19,805 nucleotides of DNA from JBBQBQ01 sp038317685 (GTDB taxonomy: Bacteria > Desulfobacterota > Desulfuromonadia > Desulfuromonadales > DDH964), in contig JBBQBQ010000036.1 in NCBI GenBank assembly GCA_038317685.1, positions 1 through 19,805 on the forward strand. Direction: 5' to 3'. A program made the position numbers and the translations under genes. Each line of letters opens with the position of its first letter. Position 1 is the stretch's first letter. The notes under the pieces were generated by a model that searched no databases, was not told where the DNA came from, and saw only the letters and a list, made by a program, of their open reading frames with translations. Of this stretch, positions 6,500 through 12,910 are shown one piece after another.

Positions 6500-8563
6500 G
6501 TGCCGGACCTCGCCAACCCCCCGATCGAATCTCCACATTCCCTTCCGGGAGGGCTCGGCGAGACCATCCTCTCTCTGATCCAGGCCTTCCTCAAGACCGG
6601 CTACTACACGTCCGGTCATCCGGAAACGCTCCGCGCCCGAGCCGGGCTCTTCGAGGCGGTTCAGGCATATCTCCGCCAGGATAGCGAGATTTCCTTCATC
6701 ATCGTTCCGACTCGGGAGCGCCCGGAGATTTACCTCGGCGGGGTCAAGGACGATGTGGTCCCCTTAAGCGGCATGATGCTCAAGAGCATGGCCGATCTCT
6801 TTATCCCGAAGTTCGCCGAGTATTTCGAGCGCAAGAATCTAGCTTCCTTCTCTCTCAAGGCCGGCATCACCCATCGGGAGTTCGAGGCCTTCATCGATCT
6901 GATGACCGAACCGTCGGTGGCGGGGGATCGAGGGACGGTGGGGCGGGATCGGTTGACCGCAGAACTGGTCCGTCTCGGGATCCTGCAGGTCTCGGTCGTC
7001 TTCAATGTCGACCTGGTCGGGCAGGGGCGCAAGCTCCCCTGGCGGGTGGAAGTCGCCCTTTCCCGCATCAAGCGGGACCTCGAACTGATCCCCCTCTACC
7101 AACACCTCGATGAGCCCCGGCGCGGCGAGATTCGGCGCATGGTCATCGAGGATATTGTCCGGCCGCTGAAACTGCCAGAGATCCTCGGTGAGCTCTTTGC
7201 CAACCTGGATCTGATCGGCTTCGATCTGGCGGGGTTCGACCCCGACCAGATCGAAGGGATCATGATGGGGGTCTTATCCCCCGAAGTTCTGGCGGCGGTC
7301 ACCGATGAGCTGGTGAAGCGGCTTGTCGAGCTGCAGCGGATCTTCGCCCAGGCCCAGGATGTTGAACTGCTGGTGCGAATGGAATATCTGCGAGGAACCA
7401 TGGGCCGCATGTGCCGGGTGCTTCTGAACGCCGGACGCTTCGATGCCGACCTCTTTGCGCGCCTGGTCGACGGCAAAATCCTGCGCCCGGAGGACCTTCC
7501 CCCGGAGCTTCGCGAACGGTTGGCCGAAGGTCGGTTGCGGGAACGGTTCCTCGCCGGTCCGGGAGCGTTTCTGGCCGAGGCGGCAGGTCTGGATAATGCG
7601 GAGGAGACTGCCCGGCGGCTGCGGGGGGTGATGGAGGCGGTGCCGGAACTGCTGAAGGGCGGCCGACTGGACGACCTTCGCAATCTTTTCGCCCTGGCTC
7701 GAACACGGCAGATTTCCCTCGACCTGCCGGGACGGCCCGAGCTCTTTCGCCGCACTCTGGAGCTGGTTCGAAATCGGCTGCGGGGAGAGCGGGAGGAACA
7801 GGTCGCCCTCATCGATTTGCTGACTGTTCTGGGGCGCTCCGGGGCGGCGGTGCTGGCGGAACTCCTCGACGGAGAGAATCGTTTCGTACGCCGGACAGTG
7901 CTGGAGCGGTTGCCGGCCATGGGCCCCGGAGTGGCACCTCTGGTGCTGGCGGTGTTGCCGCAGCGCGAAGGGTGGTACTACCTGCGCAACTGCCTGATCG
8001 TCCTCACCAAGGCCGCCGGCCAGGCCCCCCAGACGGTTGAGCTGCTGCGGCGGTCTTTGCACCATGCCGAGCCGACCGTGCGGCGCGAGGCGGTGCAGGG
8101 TCTAGCCGGATGGGATCGCCATCAGGCCGAACCGCTCCTGCTGCCCCTGCTGAAGGACCCTCATCCCGAAGTCCGCAAGCGGGTCATGGCGGTCCTCGGC
8201 CAACTCGGGTGCAGTCATGGTGAACTGTTGGCGACCCTGCAGAAAATCCTGTCGGACGGGACCGCGGGGGAGGCGACGCTCCTCGACCAGGCGCTCAGGA
8301 CCACCGCGGAACTCTCCTTGCCCGCCGCTCTGCGCCCACCTCTCGAAGACGCACTCCTGACCCTTCTGCAGGAACCGATCTGGTTCGGTATGGGGGTGAA
8401 GCGGTCGCCGGCATCGCCGGCCGTAAGGGCTGGGGCCTTACGGGCTCTTGCCCAGGTCGGAGGGCCGCGGGCCGCCAAAGTCGTTCGGAAATGTCAGGAT
8501 GATCCAAGGCCGCTGGTCGCAGCCGCGGCCCGCGATGCCGCCCTGCGACTTGGTTTGGGTTAA
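6500..8563 (+). CDS. Large HEAT-repeat protein of unknown function
   Basis: The product is 687 residues and starts with GTG at 6500, supported by an AGGAGG ribosome-binding site (6488-6493) 6 nt upstream. No signal peptide or membrane helix is seen, so it is probably cytoplasmic. The N-terminal 430 residues are mixed alpha/beta and mostly helical without a motif I can name; the YYTSGHPETLRARAGLFEAV segment near residue 35 and the RGEIRRMVIEDI segment look like conserved landmarks. From about residue 435 to the end the sequence becomes a solenoid of HEAT-type helical pairs, for example LLRRSLHHAEPTVRREAVQGL and LLPLLKDPHPEVRKRVMAVLGQL, and a last unit with DDPRPLVAAAARDAALRLG. HEAT solenoids act as protein-protein scaffolds. 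It follows the two exported DUF4139-like genes by 24 nt and ends 25 nt from the convergent def gene. Confidence 0.85.
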   Translation: MPDLANPPIESPHSLPGGLGETILSLIQAFLKTGYYTSGHPETLRARAGLFEAVQAYLRQDSEISFIIVPTRERPEIYLGGVKDDVVPLSGMMLKSMADLFIPKFAEYFERKNLASFSLKAGITHREFEAFIDLMTEPSVAGDRGTVGRDRLTAELVRLGILQVSVVFNVDLVGQGRKLPWRVEVALSRIKRDLELIPLYQHLDEPRRGEIRRMVIEDIVRPLKLPEILGELFANLDLIGFDLAGFDPDQIEGIMMGVLSPEVLAAVTDELVKRLVELQRIFAQAQDVELLVRMEYLRGTMGRMCRVLLNAGRFDADLFARLVDGKILRPEDLPPELRERLAEGRLRERFLAGPGAFLAEAAGLDNAEETARRLRGVMEAVPELLKGGRLDDLRNLFALARTRQISLDLPGRPELFRRTLELVRNRLRGEREEQVALIDLLTVLGRSGAAVLAELLDGENRFVRRTVLERLPAMGPGVAPLVLAVLPQREGWYYLRNCLIVLTKAAGQAPQTVELLRRSLHHAEPTVRREAVQGLAGWDRHQAEPLLLPLLKDPHPEVRKRVMAVLGQLGCSHGELLATLQKILSDGTAGEATLLDQALRTTAELSLPAALRPPLEDALLTLLQEPIWFGMGVKRSPASPAVRAGALRALAQVGGPRAAKVVRKCQDDPRPLVAAAARDAALRLGLG

Positions 8564-8588
8564 ACCGGGGGAGGGGGCGCTGAGGAGA

Positions 8589-9089
8589 TCATCGTTTGCG
8601 GCGGAAGACGTCGGTCTTGAGGCTGGAAACACGATCGAGAAAGAGGAAGCCGTCGAGGTGATCGAGCTCGTGCTGGATCGCCACCGCTTCGAAGCCGGTG
8701 GCGCGGATGACCCGTTCGTTGCCGCCTCGGTCCTGGAACTGGACCACGATATTCTCGGCACGGGTCACGTTGCCGGTGTAATCGGGGACACTCATGCACC
8801 CTTCGCGAAAGGTTTCCTGACCGGACTGTTCGAGGATCTCGGGGTTGATCATGACCAGCAAGCCGTGGTTGTTATCCCTCCCCAGCTTGCTCTTGGAGAC
8901 ATCGATGACGACGACCCGCCGGGCCTCTCCGATCTGCGGGGCCGCCACTCCGACCGAGTGCCCGGCGGCCACCATGGTGTCGATAAGATCCTGAACGAGT
9001 TCGTCGAGACCCTTATCCTGAAACCTAGCCGGGGCGCAGACGGTCTTCAGGATCGGGTCGGGGTAAAGGATGATCTCCCGGACGGCCAT
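8589..9089 (-). CDS. def: Peptide deformylase
   Basis: This 166-residue metalloenzyme removes the N-formyl group from the initiator methionine of nascent proteins at the ribosome. All three active-site motifs are present: GVAAPQIG (47-54, motif I, GxGxAAxQ type), EGCMS (96-100, motif II, with metal-ligand Cys98) and HELDH (140-144, motif III, two His ligands and catalytic Glu141). The first Gly of motif I and EGCMS instead of EGCLS are common variants. The basic C-terminal tail (VFRRKR) is short, as in type I bacterial enzymes. The ATG lies only 3 nt after the stop of the upstream ACT-domain gene and has a poor ribosome-binding site, so translation is probably coupled. No fmt gene follows, unlike the usual def-fmt arrangement; the next gene is convergent. 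Confidence 0.96.
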   Translation of the reverse strand: MAVREIILYPDPILKTVCAPARFQDKGLDELVQDLIDTMVAAGHSVGVAAPQIGEARRVVVIDVSKSKLGRDNNHGLLVMINPEILEQSGQETFREGCMSVPDYTGNVTRAENIVVQFQDRGGNERVIRATGFEAVAIQHELDHLDGFLFLDRVSSLKTDVFRRKR

Positions 9090-9092
9090 GGT

Positions 9093-9632
9093 TCAGAGTT
9101 CCACCGGGGTGATGGAGCGAACGCTGATATCGACCTGCAAGCTCTGTTGAAGCTGGGCCATGATCGCCTTGAGGTCCTCGGGGGAGAGTTCCTCCGGCAG
9201 GACCGCTTCGAGCATCATCACGTAGACCGGGCGTTGTTCGCTGCCGACCAGCTTGGTGTTGAGATCGGTGATGTTGACCCGCCGTTCGCCGAGTTCGCGG
9301 GTGACCTGGTAAACAATTCCCGGTTTGTCCGAGCCGTAGACTGAAATCATGCAGATTTCGCCCCGCATCTCGGGGTGTAATTCTCCTCCGGGCTTGAGGG
9401 TGCGCAGAAAGACCGACAGGCCGCTCTCTTCCAGGGGGAGGAAGGCGTCACCGAAACTCTCCCGGCTACTGTAGGCAGGGTGGGAGATGATCAGGATCAT
9501 GGCGAACTGACCACCGAGGATGGTGCAGCTTGAGTCGGCAATGTTGCAGCCGAGGCGAAACAGAATCTCTGTGACCTGTGAGACGATCCCGGGACGATCC
9601 CGGCCGATGATGGTCAGGGCGAAATGATGCAT
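9093..9632 (-). CDS. Two-ACT-domain regulatory protein, GcvR-like
   Basis: The product is 179 residues from the ATG at 9632, where GGAGGT lies 7 nt upstream; a longer in-frame start near 9773 lacks such support. Two ACT domains are clear: the first begins at MHHFALTIIGRDRPGIVSQV (residues 1-75), the second at EICMISVYGSDKPGIVYQV (about 91-170). Both have the DRPGIV/DKPGIV turn that forms the amino-acid-binding loop. This is the domain layout of GcvR, the glycine-cleavage regulator, and of stand-alone ACT proteins that bind amino acids in the cytoplasm and act through partner proteins. Which amino acid or partner is used cannot be seen, and no gcv gene is present. It is immediately upstream of def (3 nt), so the two are expected to be cotranscribed. 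Confidence 0.88.
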   Translation of the reverse strand: MHHFALTIIGRDRPGIVSQVTEILFRLGCNIADSSCTILGGQFAMILIISHPAYSSRESFGDAFLPLEESGLSVFLRTLKPGGELHPEMRGEICMISVYGSDKPGIVYQVTRELGERRVNITDLNTKLVGSEQRPVYVMMLEAVLPEELSPEDLKAIMAQLQQSLQVDISVRSITPVEL

Positions 9633-9660
9633 GGGTACCTCCGGTGCTCGGTTGGAGAGA

Positions 9661-9697
9661 CTGGCCTTTTTTATCACCATTCCCCGCAAAAGGCCAG
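9661..9697. repeat. 10-bp perfect inverted repeat upstream of the ACT-domain gene
   Basis: CTGGCCTTTT (9661-9670) and AAAAGGCCAG (9688-9697) are exact inverted copies 17 nt apart, ending 29 nt before the ACT-domain start codon. The element is either an operator or a stem in the mRNA leader. It does not look like a normal terminator because it precedes the gene and no other minus-strand gene lies closely upstream. Confidence 0.6.
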
Positions 9698-9868
9698 AGC
9701 CCAGCGCTTCCCCCCGAGCCAGCTCCATGGAATAACGAACCCAAAACGCGCTATTCACCTGCCCTGCGGCCATTCCACCATGGCCCGCTTATCCTCCCCG
9801 TGGATTGTGCTGGTTCACTGCTCGTCCAGGGAAGACATTCTTGAACGCCGCGGTCTTGAGGTTTTTTA

Positions 9869-9897
9869 TTGCAGGCAGACAAATAAGTGTGTACAAA
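9869..9897 (+). promoter_or_regulatory. Possible sigma-70 promoter for the Sel1-repeat gene
   Basis: TTGCAG (9869-9874), a 17-nt spacer and TACAAA (9892-9897) lie in a locally AT-rich block and end 42 nt before the start codon. Other AT-rich hexamers nearby could serve as -10, so the exact boxes are uncertain. Confidence 0.4.
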
Positions 9898-9939
9898 TTA
9901 AATATTCTTATTTTTACTTTTTCCAAGTGAGACCATGGG

Positions 9940-10356
9940 ATGCGCAACGCTGGCCCGCCGACATTGCTGTTGCTCCTGCTCCTGACACCGCTGGTCTGTG
10001 CCGGTGCGGAAAAGGTGTCGGTAGGATCGGTCACCGAAGGGGAAGCGGGCGGATTGCTGCAGGGCCTGGCCGAATCCGGTCAGATAAAGGCCCAGGTGGT
10101 ATTGGGGGAGATGTACCTGGAGGGAGAGGGGGGGGTCGTCAAGGATCCTGTCGCTGCCCGCCACTGGTTTCTGGTGGCAGCTGAAAGGGGCGACCCGGAG
10201 GCACAGCGTAACCTGGCCCTGATGTACCAGATTGGGCGGGGAGGTCCTGCCGACCAGGCACTGGCTGAATTCTGGTTTCAGAAGGCCCGGGGCCAGGGCG
10301 ATGTTTTTTCCCACTACAAGAGCGGAGCAGGTTATTCTCGGGCCGAGGTTCCCTGA
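9940..10356 (+). CDS. Secreted Sel1-repeat (TPR-like) protein
   Basis: The product is 138 residues with a signal peptide (MRNAGPPTLLLLLLLTPLVCAGA). The mature part contains two Sel1-like repeats: about residues 50-84 (AQVVLGEMYLEGEGGVVKDPVAARHWF) and 85-120 (AQRNLALMYQIGRGGPADQALAEFWF). Sel1 repeats form short alpha-solenoids used for protein contacts, often in envelope signalling or assembly. The start at 9940 is set by the signal peptide; an ATG at 9935 is out of frame and soon closed, and the ribosome-binding site (GTGAGA) is weak. The gene is monocistronic, converges with the cytochrome gene, and ends 32 nt before a strong hairpin. The partner and function are unknown. Confidence 0.82.
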   Translation: MRNAGPPTLLLLLLLTPLVCAGAEKVSVGSVTEGEAGGLLQGLAESGQIKAQVVLGEMYLEGEGGVVKDPVAARHWFLVAAERGDPEAQRNLALMYQIGRGGPADQALAEFWFQKARGQGDVFSHYKSGAGYSRAEVP

Positions 10357-10387
10357 CCGGCTAAAGAGAGGCGGCAACAGGAAAACA

Positions 10388-10424
10388 CCAGAGCGGGACT
10401 GGCGCATGGCCGGTCCCGCTCTGG
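10388..10424. terminator. Strong hairpin terminator between convergent genes
   Basis: CCAGAGCGGGAC (10388-10399) pairs perfectly with GTCCCGCTCTGG (10413-10424), and a wobble pair plus three more pairs continue inward to leave a 5-nt loop. On the minus strand the stem is followed by TGTTTTCC, so it fits best as the intrinsic terminator of the cytochrome gene. It can also stop transcription from the Sel1 gene, though no T-run follows on the plus strand. Confidence 0.8.
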
Positions 10425-10492
10425 TCATTCCCAGGCATTGCTGAAGTCGGGGCACGACCCAGGGGCGGGTCTGCCCTCAACGTTGGCCGCGA

Positions 10493-10762
10493 CTACTTCT
10501 TGTGGCAATCGCCGCATTTGGTCGGGCCGGCGCTTTTCTTGCTGTGGCAGTCTTTGCAAACGGCATGAGCTTTGTCCTTGCCCAATACGAGCTTGCCCGG
10601 AGTTCCTTCGCCGTGGCAGACCTTGCATTCCATCGATTCGCTATGTTTTTTGTGGTTGAAGGTCACGTCTCCGTTCTTGGCTTTGAGGACGACGGTGTCT
10701 GCGGCAAAGGCCGGGGTGACGGCAAAGGTCATGAGCAGGGCGACGATGAGCAGTTTTTTCAT
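10493..10762 (-). CDS. ppcA: Periplasmic triheme cytochrome c7, PpcA family
   Basis: The 89-residue precursor has a Sec signal peptide (MKKLLIVALLMTFAVTPAFA, cleaved before ADTVV) and a mature chain of 69 residues, the size of cytochrome c7. Three CxxCH haem-attachment sites are present: CKVCH (46-50), CKDCH (69-73) and CGDCH (83-87). His37, His40 and His66 are in place as distal ligands for bis-His coordination. The opening VLKAKNGDVTFNHKKH and the closing GPTKCGDCHKK match the PpcA family pattern. These proteins shuttle electrons through the periplasm between inner-membrane quinol oxidases and outer-membrane conduits during extracellular or metal/sulfur respiration. An AAGGAGAG ribosome-binding site precedes the ATG, a TTGACA-17-TACAGT promoter lies just upstream and a strong terminator follows, so it is a single-gene unit. 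Which of the ppcA-E paralogues it corresponds to cannot be decided. Confidence 0.95.
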   Translation of the reverse strand: MKKLLIVALLMTFAVTPAFAADTVVLKAKNGDVTFNHKKHSESMECKVCHGEGTPGKLVLGKDKAHAVCKDCHSKKSAGPTKCGDCHKK

Positions 10763-10804
10763 GGTTCTCTCCTTGCTGTTGATGGGGGATGTTAAATGGA
10801 GCTA

Positions 10805-10833
10805 ACTGTAAATTGTTCATTAGGTATTGTCAA
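10805..10833 (-). promoter_or_regulatory. Consensus promoter of the cytochrome c7 gene
   Basis: On the minus strand a perfect TTGACA (10833-10828) is followed after 17 nt by TACAGT (10810-10805). Transcription would start about 36 nt before the ATG, a short leader with AAGGAGAG. This is one of the best promoters in the window, consistent with an abundant cytochrome. Confidence 0.75.
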
Positions 10834-10871
10834 GAATGAATTTCCGGGTCCGGCGGAACAGGCAACCCGGC

Positions 10872-10900
10872 TTGCAAATGAGTGATCTATCGGCTAACGT
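10872..10900 (+). promoter_or_regulatory. Possible promoter of the NosL-like operon
   Basis: TTGCAA (10872-10877), 17 nt, TAACGT (10895-10900) is the best pair upstream of the nosL-like gene, but the -10 box matches consensus at only three positions. Just upstream CCGGGT (10844-10849) and ACCCGG (10865-10870) form an inverted repeat with a 15-nt spacer that could bind a regulator. Confidence 0.3.
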
Positions 10901-10967
10901 TGAACCCGTCCCGCGCCGCCGAGAGGTAGTGGCTGGTGATCTTGTCTTAGGGAAGGATTCGTCGATA

Positions 10968-11447
10968 ATGATACGGAAATTCTTGATTTCTCTGGCAATA
11001 GTTCTTGGCTTGGGGTGGGGGGGGGGGCCGGCCTTCGCAGCCGAATGGCGAGCGCCCGGTGCCGATGCACGCTGCCCGGTCTGTGGCATGTTCGTCGCGT
11101 CCTATCACAACTGGACGGCTTCTATAATCCTTAAGGATGGGGCCCGGGTCTTTTTTGACGGGCCAAAGGATATGTTCCGCTACTTTTTCGACCTGAACAA
11201 GTATCGCCCCGGGGCAGGGCCGGAGGCAGTCGAAGAGATATTTGTTACGGAGTACTATACCGTCCAACCGGTACCGGCGCGGCAGGTCTACTTCATCAAT
11301 GGCAGTGATGTTCTCGGCCCGATGGGGAAGGAATTGGTGCCGGTGAAAGGTTTAGAACCAGCCCGTGCCTTTTTACGCGATCACGGCGGGGTGAAGTTGC
11401 TGCGCTTTGATGGCCAGGCGCTCATTGAGGTAGATATTCAGCAATGA
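10968..11447 (+). CDS. NosL-family periplasmic protein, putative copper chaperone
   Basis: From the ATG at 10968 the product is 159 residues with a signal peptide (MIRKFLISLAIVLGLGWGGGPAFA). In-frame starts further up (from 10827) would bury that signal peptide, so 10968 is preferred although its GGAAGG is about 11 nt away. The mature N-terminus carries CPVCGM (36-41), the CxxCGM motif of the NosL family, followed by family-like segments such as ILKDGARVFFDGPKDMF and the VYFINGSDVLGPMGKE stretch. NosL binds Cu(I) and serves nitrous oxide reductase maturation; NosL-like proteins also accompany copper-containing octahaem sulfite reductases. There is no lipobox cysteine at the cleavage site, so it is probably soluble rather than a lipoprotein. 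An 11-G tract lies within the signal-peptide codons. The stop overlaps the next gene by 4 nt. Confidence 0.88.
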   Translation: MIRKFLISLAIVLGLGWGGGPAFAAEWRAPGADARCPVCGMFVASYHNWTASIILKDGARVFFDGPKDMFRYFFDLNKYRPGAGPEAVEEIFVTEYYTVQPVPARQVYFINGSDVLGPMGKELVPVKGLEPARAFLRDHGGVKLLRFDGQALIEVDIQQ

Positions 11448-11740
11448 GCCGCGCCAATACCTTCCTGGCCCTCCTGTTGGTGTTGAGTCTGACCCTGGCG
11501 GGGTTGGTGTTTTTCGGCCGACCAGAGGCGGATGGACCCCCAGGTCTCAAGGATTTTCAATTACGAGGGCTGGCCGCACGCTTCGGGTTGACCGATCTGT
11601 CACTTTGGACCGAAGCTCGCTATACCCGGCACCCCTCGCAATCCGACCGTTTCTCCGCCTTTCAAGACTTCCCAGGTTCTTTCGACCATTTCCCGGCGGG
11701 ATCGATCGTCAATCCCCCTGCTTCCGTGCCGACCCGGTAA
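11444..11740 (+). CDS. Small single-span periplasmic-facing protein of the NosL/ABC operon
   Basis: The product is 98 residues and begins inside the stop codon of the NosL-like gene (ATGA overlap), indicating coupled translation. A hydrophobic helix at about residues 7-25 (FLALLLVLSLTLAGLVFFG) serves as signal anchor or signal peptide. The rest is polar, with a segment at about 53-92 that reads as a conserved motif (WTEARYTRHPSQSDRFSAFQ, then DFPGSFDHFPAGSIVNPP). It has no cysteine, so it is not an obvious metal carrier, but it has two histidines. I do not recognise a named family. Its fixed position between the NosL-like protein and an ABC permease suggests it is a structural or substrate-adaptor part of that export system. 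Confidence 0.78.
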   Translation: MSRANTFLALLLVLSLTLAGLVFFGRPEADGPPGLKDFQLRGLAARFGLTDLSLWTEARYTRHPSQSDRFSAFQDFPGSFDHFPAGSIVNPPASVPTR

Positions 11741-11746
11741 TCCGTT

Positions 11747-12907
11747 ATGCTGAGGCACCTGAAGATTCTTGAATTCGCAGTGGCCGCGACACTGCGGCAC
11801 AAGGGGCGCAACCTGGCGATCCTGGTGGTCTATTCCCTGGTGATTACGATCCTGGCTTCGGTCCTGTTTTTAACCCGTGGGCTCAAAGAGGAGGCCCAAC
11901 GGGTATTGGCTGGGGCTCCGGAACTGACTGTGCAGCGCCTCATCGCCGGACGCCACGACCTGATCCCGACCAGCTATGGATCGATCTTGGCGTCAGTCCC
12001 CGGCGTCGGTCGGGTCACCCCTCGATTTTGGGGCTACTATTATGACTCCCTGACCTCCTGCAACTTTACCCTCCTCGGCCTTAGTGCTGGGGGGGGGGAT
12101 CACCTTGAACTGTTAGCGGGGCGGTTGCCGACCGGTTCTGGGGAATGTGCCCTCGGCTCCGGTGTCGCCACGGCCCGGCGGACCGAAATCGGCGACGACC
12201 TGGTCTTGATCGATAGCCACAACCTCGGTGTCTCCTTTGAAGTCACCGGCATCTTTGCGGCGGAAGCGGCACTCCTGACCAACGACCTTCTCCTCCTCCC
12301 GGAAACCGACCTGCGGGTCTTTTTCAACTTTCCGGAGGGGAGCGCCACCGACTTCGAGGTCCAGGTCTTCAACCCACAGGAAGTCGCCACCGTCGCGGCC
12401 AAGATCAAACAACGTCTTCCCGATACGCGCCCTATTACCCGCAGCGAAATCCTCCGCACCTACGATTCGGTCTTCAGTTGGCGCAGCGGCATCCTCCTCA
12501 CTGTCTTCGCTTCGGCGCTCCTCGCATTTTGTATTCTGGCCTGGGACAAGGCCACTGGCATCAGTGCCGAAGAGAAGAGGGAGATCGGAATCCTCAAGGC
12601 GGTCGGCTGGGACACCGCCGATGTCTTGGAGCTGAAAGTCTGGGAAGGGCTGATCCTGTCTTTGACCGCGCTCCTCCTCGGGCTGATTTTTGCTTGGGTG
12701 CACGTCTATTGGTTCGACTCCACCCTGCTGGCTCCGGTCCTCAAGGGCTGGTCGGTCCTTTTCCCGAGGTTGGTCGTGACCCCCCACGTCGATCTCTACC
12801 AACTCTTTGTCATCACCTTTCTGACCGTTACCCCCTATGTGGCCAGCACCGTTATTCCTTCCTGGAGAGCCGCCAGTGCTGATCCGGACAGCATGATGAG
12901 GAGCTGA
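11747..12907 (+). CDS. ABC transporter permease, MacB/FtsX/LolC type
   Basis: The product is 386 residues with the classic type VII ABC permease layout. One N-terminal TM helix (about 21-44) is followed by a large extracytoplasmic MacB-PCD-like domain (about 45-240, with VPGVGRVTPRFWGYYYDS and the GRLPTGSGECALGSGVA hairpin), then three C-terminal TM helices (about 246-270, 293-325, 345-375). The segment EEKREIGILKAVGW between TM2 and TM3 is the cytoplasmic coupling helix that contacts the ATPase. Such permeases do mechanotransmission, acting on periplasmic substrates, rather than moving them through a pore. The gene starts 6 nt after the previous stop with a poor ribosome-binding site, and the ATPase gene starts 3 nt after its own stop. 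A 10-G tract (12089-12098) lies in the coding region. The substrate is unknown; copper or cuproprotein maturation is inferred from the NosL-like neighbour. Confidence 0.88.
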   Translation: MLRHLKILEFAVAATLRHKGRNLAILVVYSLVITILASVLFLTRGLKEEAQRVLAGAPELTVQRLIAGRHDLIPTSYGSILASVPGVGRVTPRFWGYYYDSLTSCNFTLLGLSAGGGDHLELLAGRLPTGSGECALGSGVATARRTEIGDDLVLIDSHNLGVSFEVTGIFAAEAALLTNDLLLLPETDLRVFFNFPEGSATDFEVQVFNPQEVATVAAKIKQRLPDTRPITRSEILRTYDSVFSWRSGILLTVFASALLAFCILAWDKATGISAEEKREIGILKAVGWDTADVLELKVWEGLILSLTALLLGLIFAWVHVYWFDSTLLAPVLKGWSVLFPRLVVTPHVDLYQLFVITFLTVTPYVASTVIPSWRAASADPDSMMRS

Positions 12908-12910
12908 CCG

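Larger units (their letters stand above)
9633..9939. other. Divergent intergenic region between the ACT-domain gene and the Sel1 gene
   Basis: This 307-nt stretch holds no convincing gene. It contains a 10-bp perfect inverted repeat at 9661-9697, a smaller one (GGCCAT-N6-ATGGCC, 9768-9785), and a conspicuously AT-rich block from about 9865 to 9923 with a possible plus-strand promoter. No clear minus-strand promoter for the ACT-domain/def pair could be picked out. Confidence 0.6.

Noticed and set aside
9633..9773. Upstream extension of the ACT-domain gene
   Set aside because: GGAGGT is correctly spaced for the ATG at 9632, the ACT domain starts right there, and the extension would run through the inverted repeat.
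10827..10967. Upstream extension of the NosL-like gene
   Set aside because: The extension would place a basic, non-conserved stretch before the signal peptide, and it begins within the promoter of the divergent cytochrome gene.
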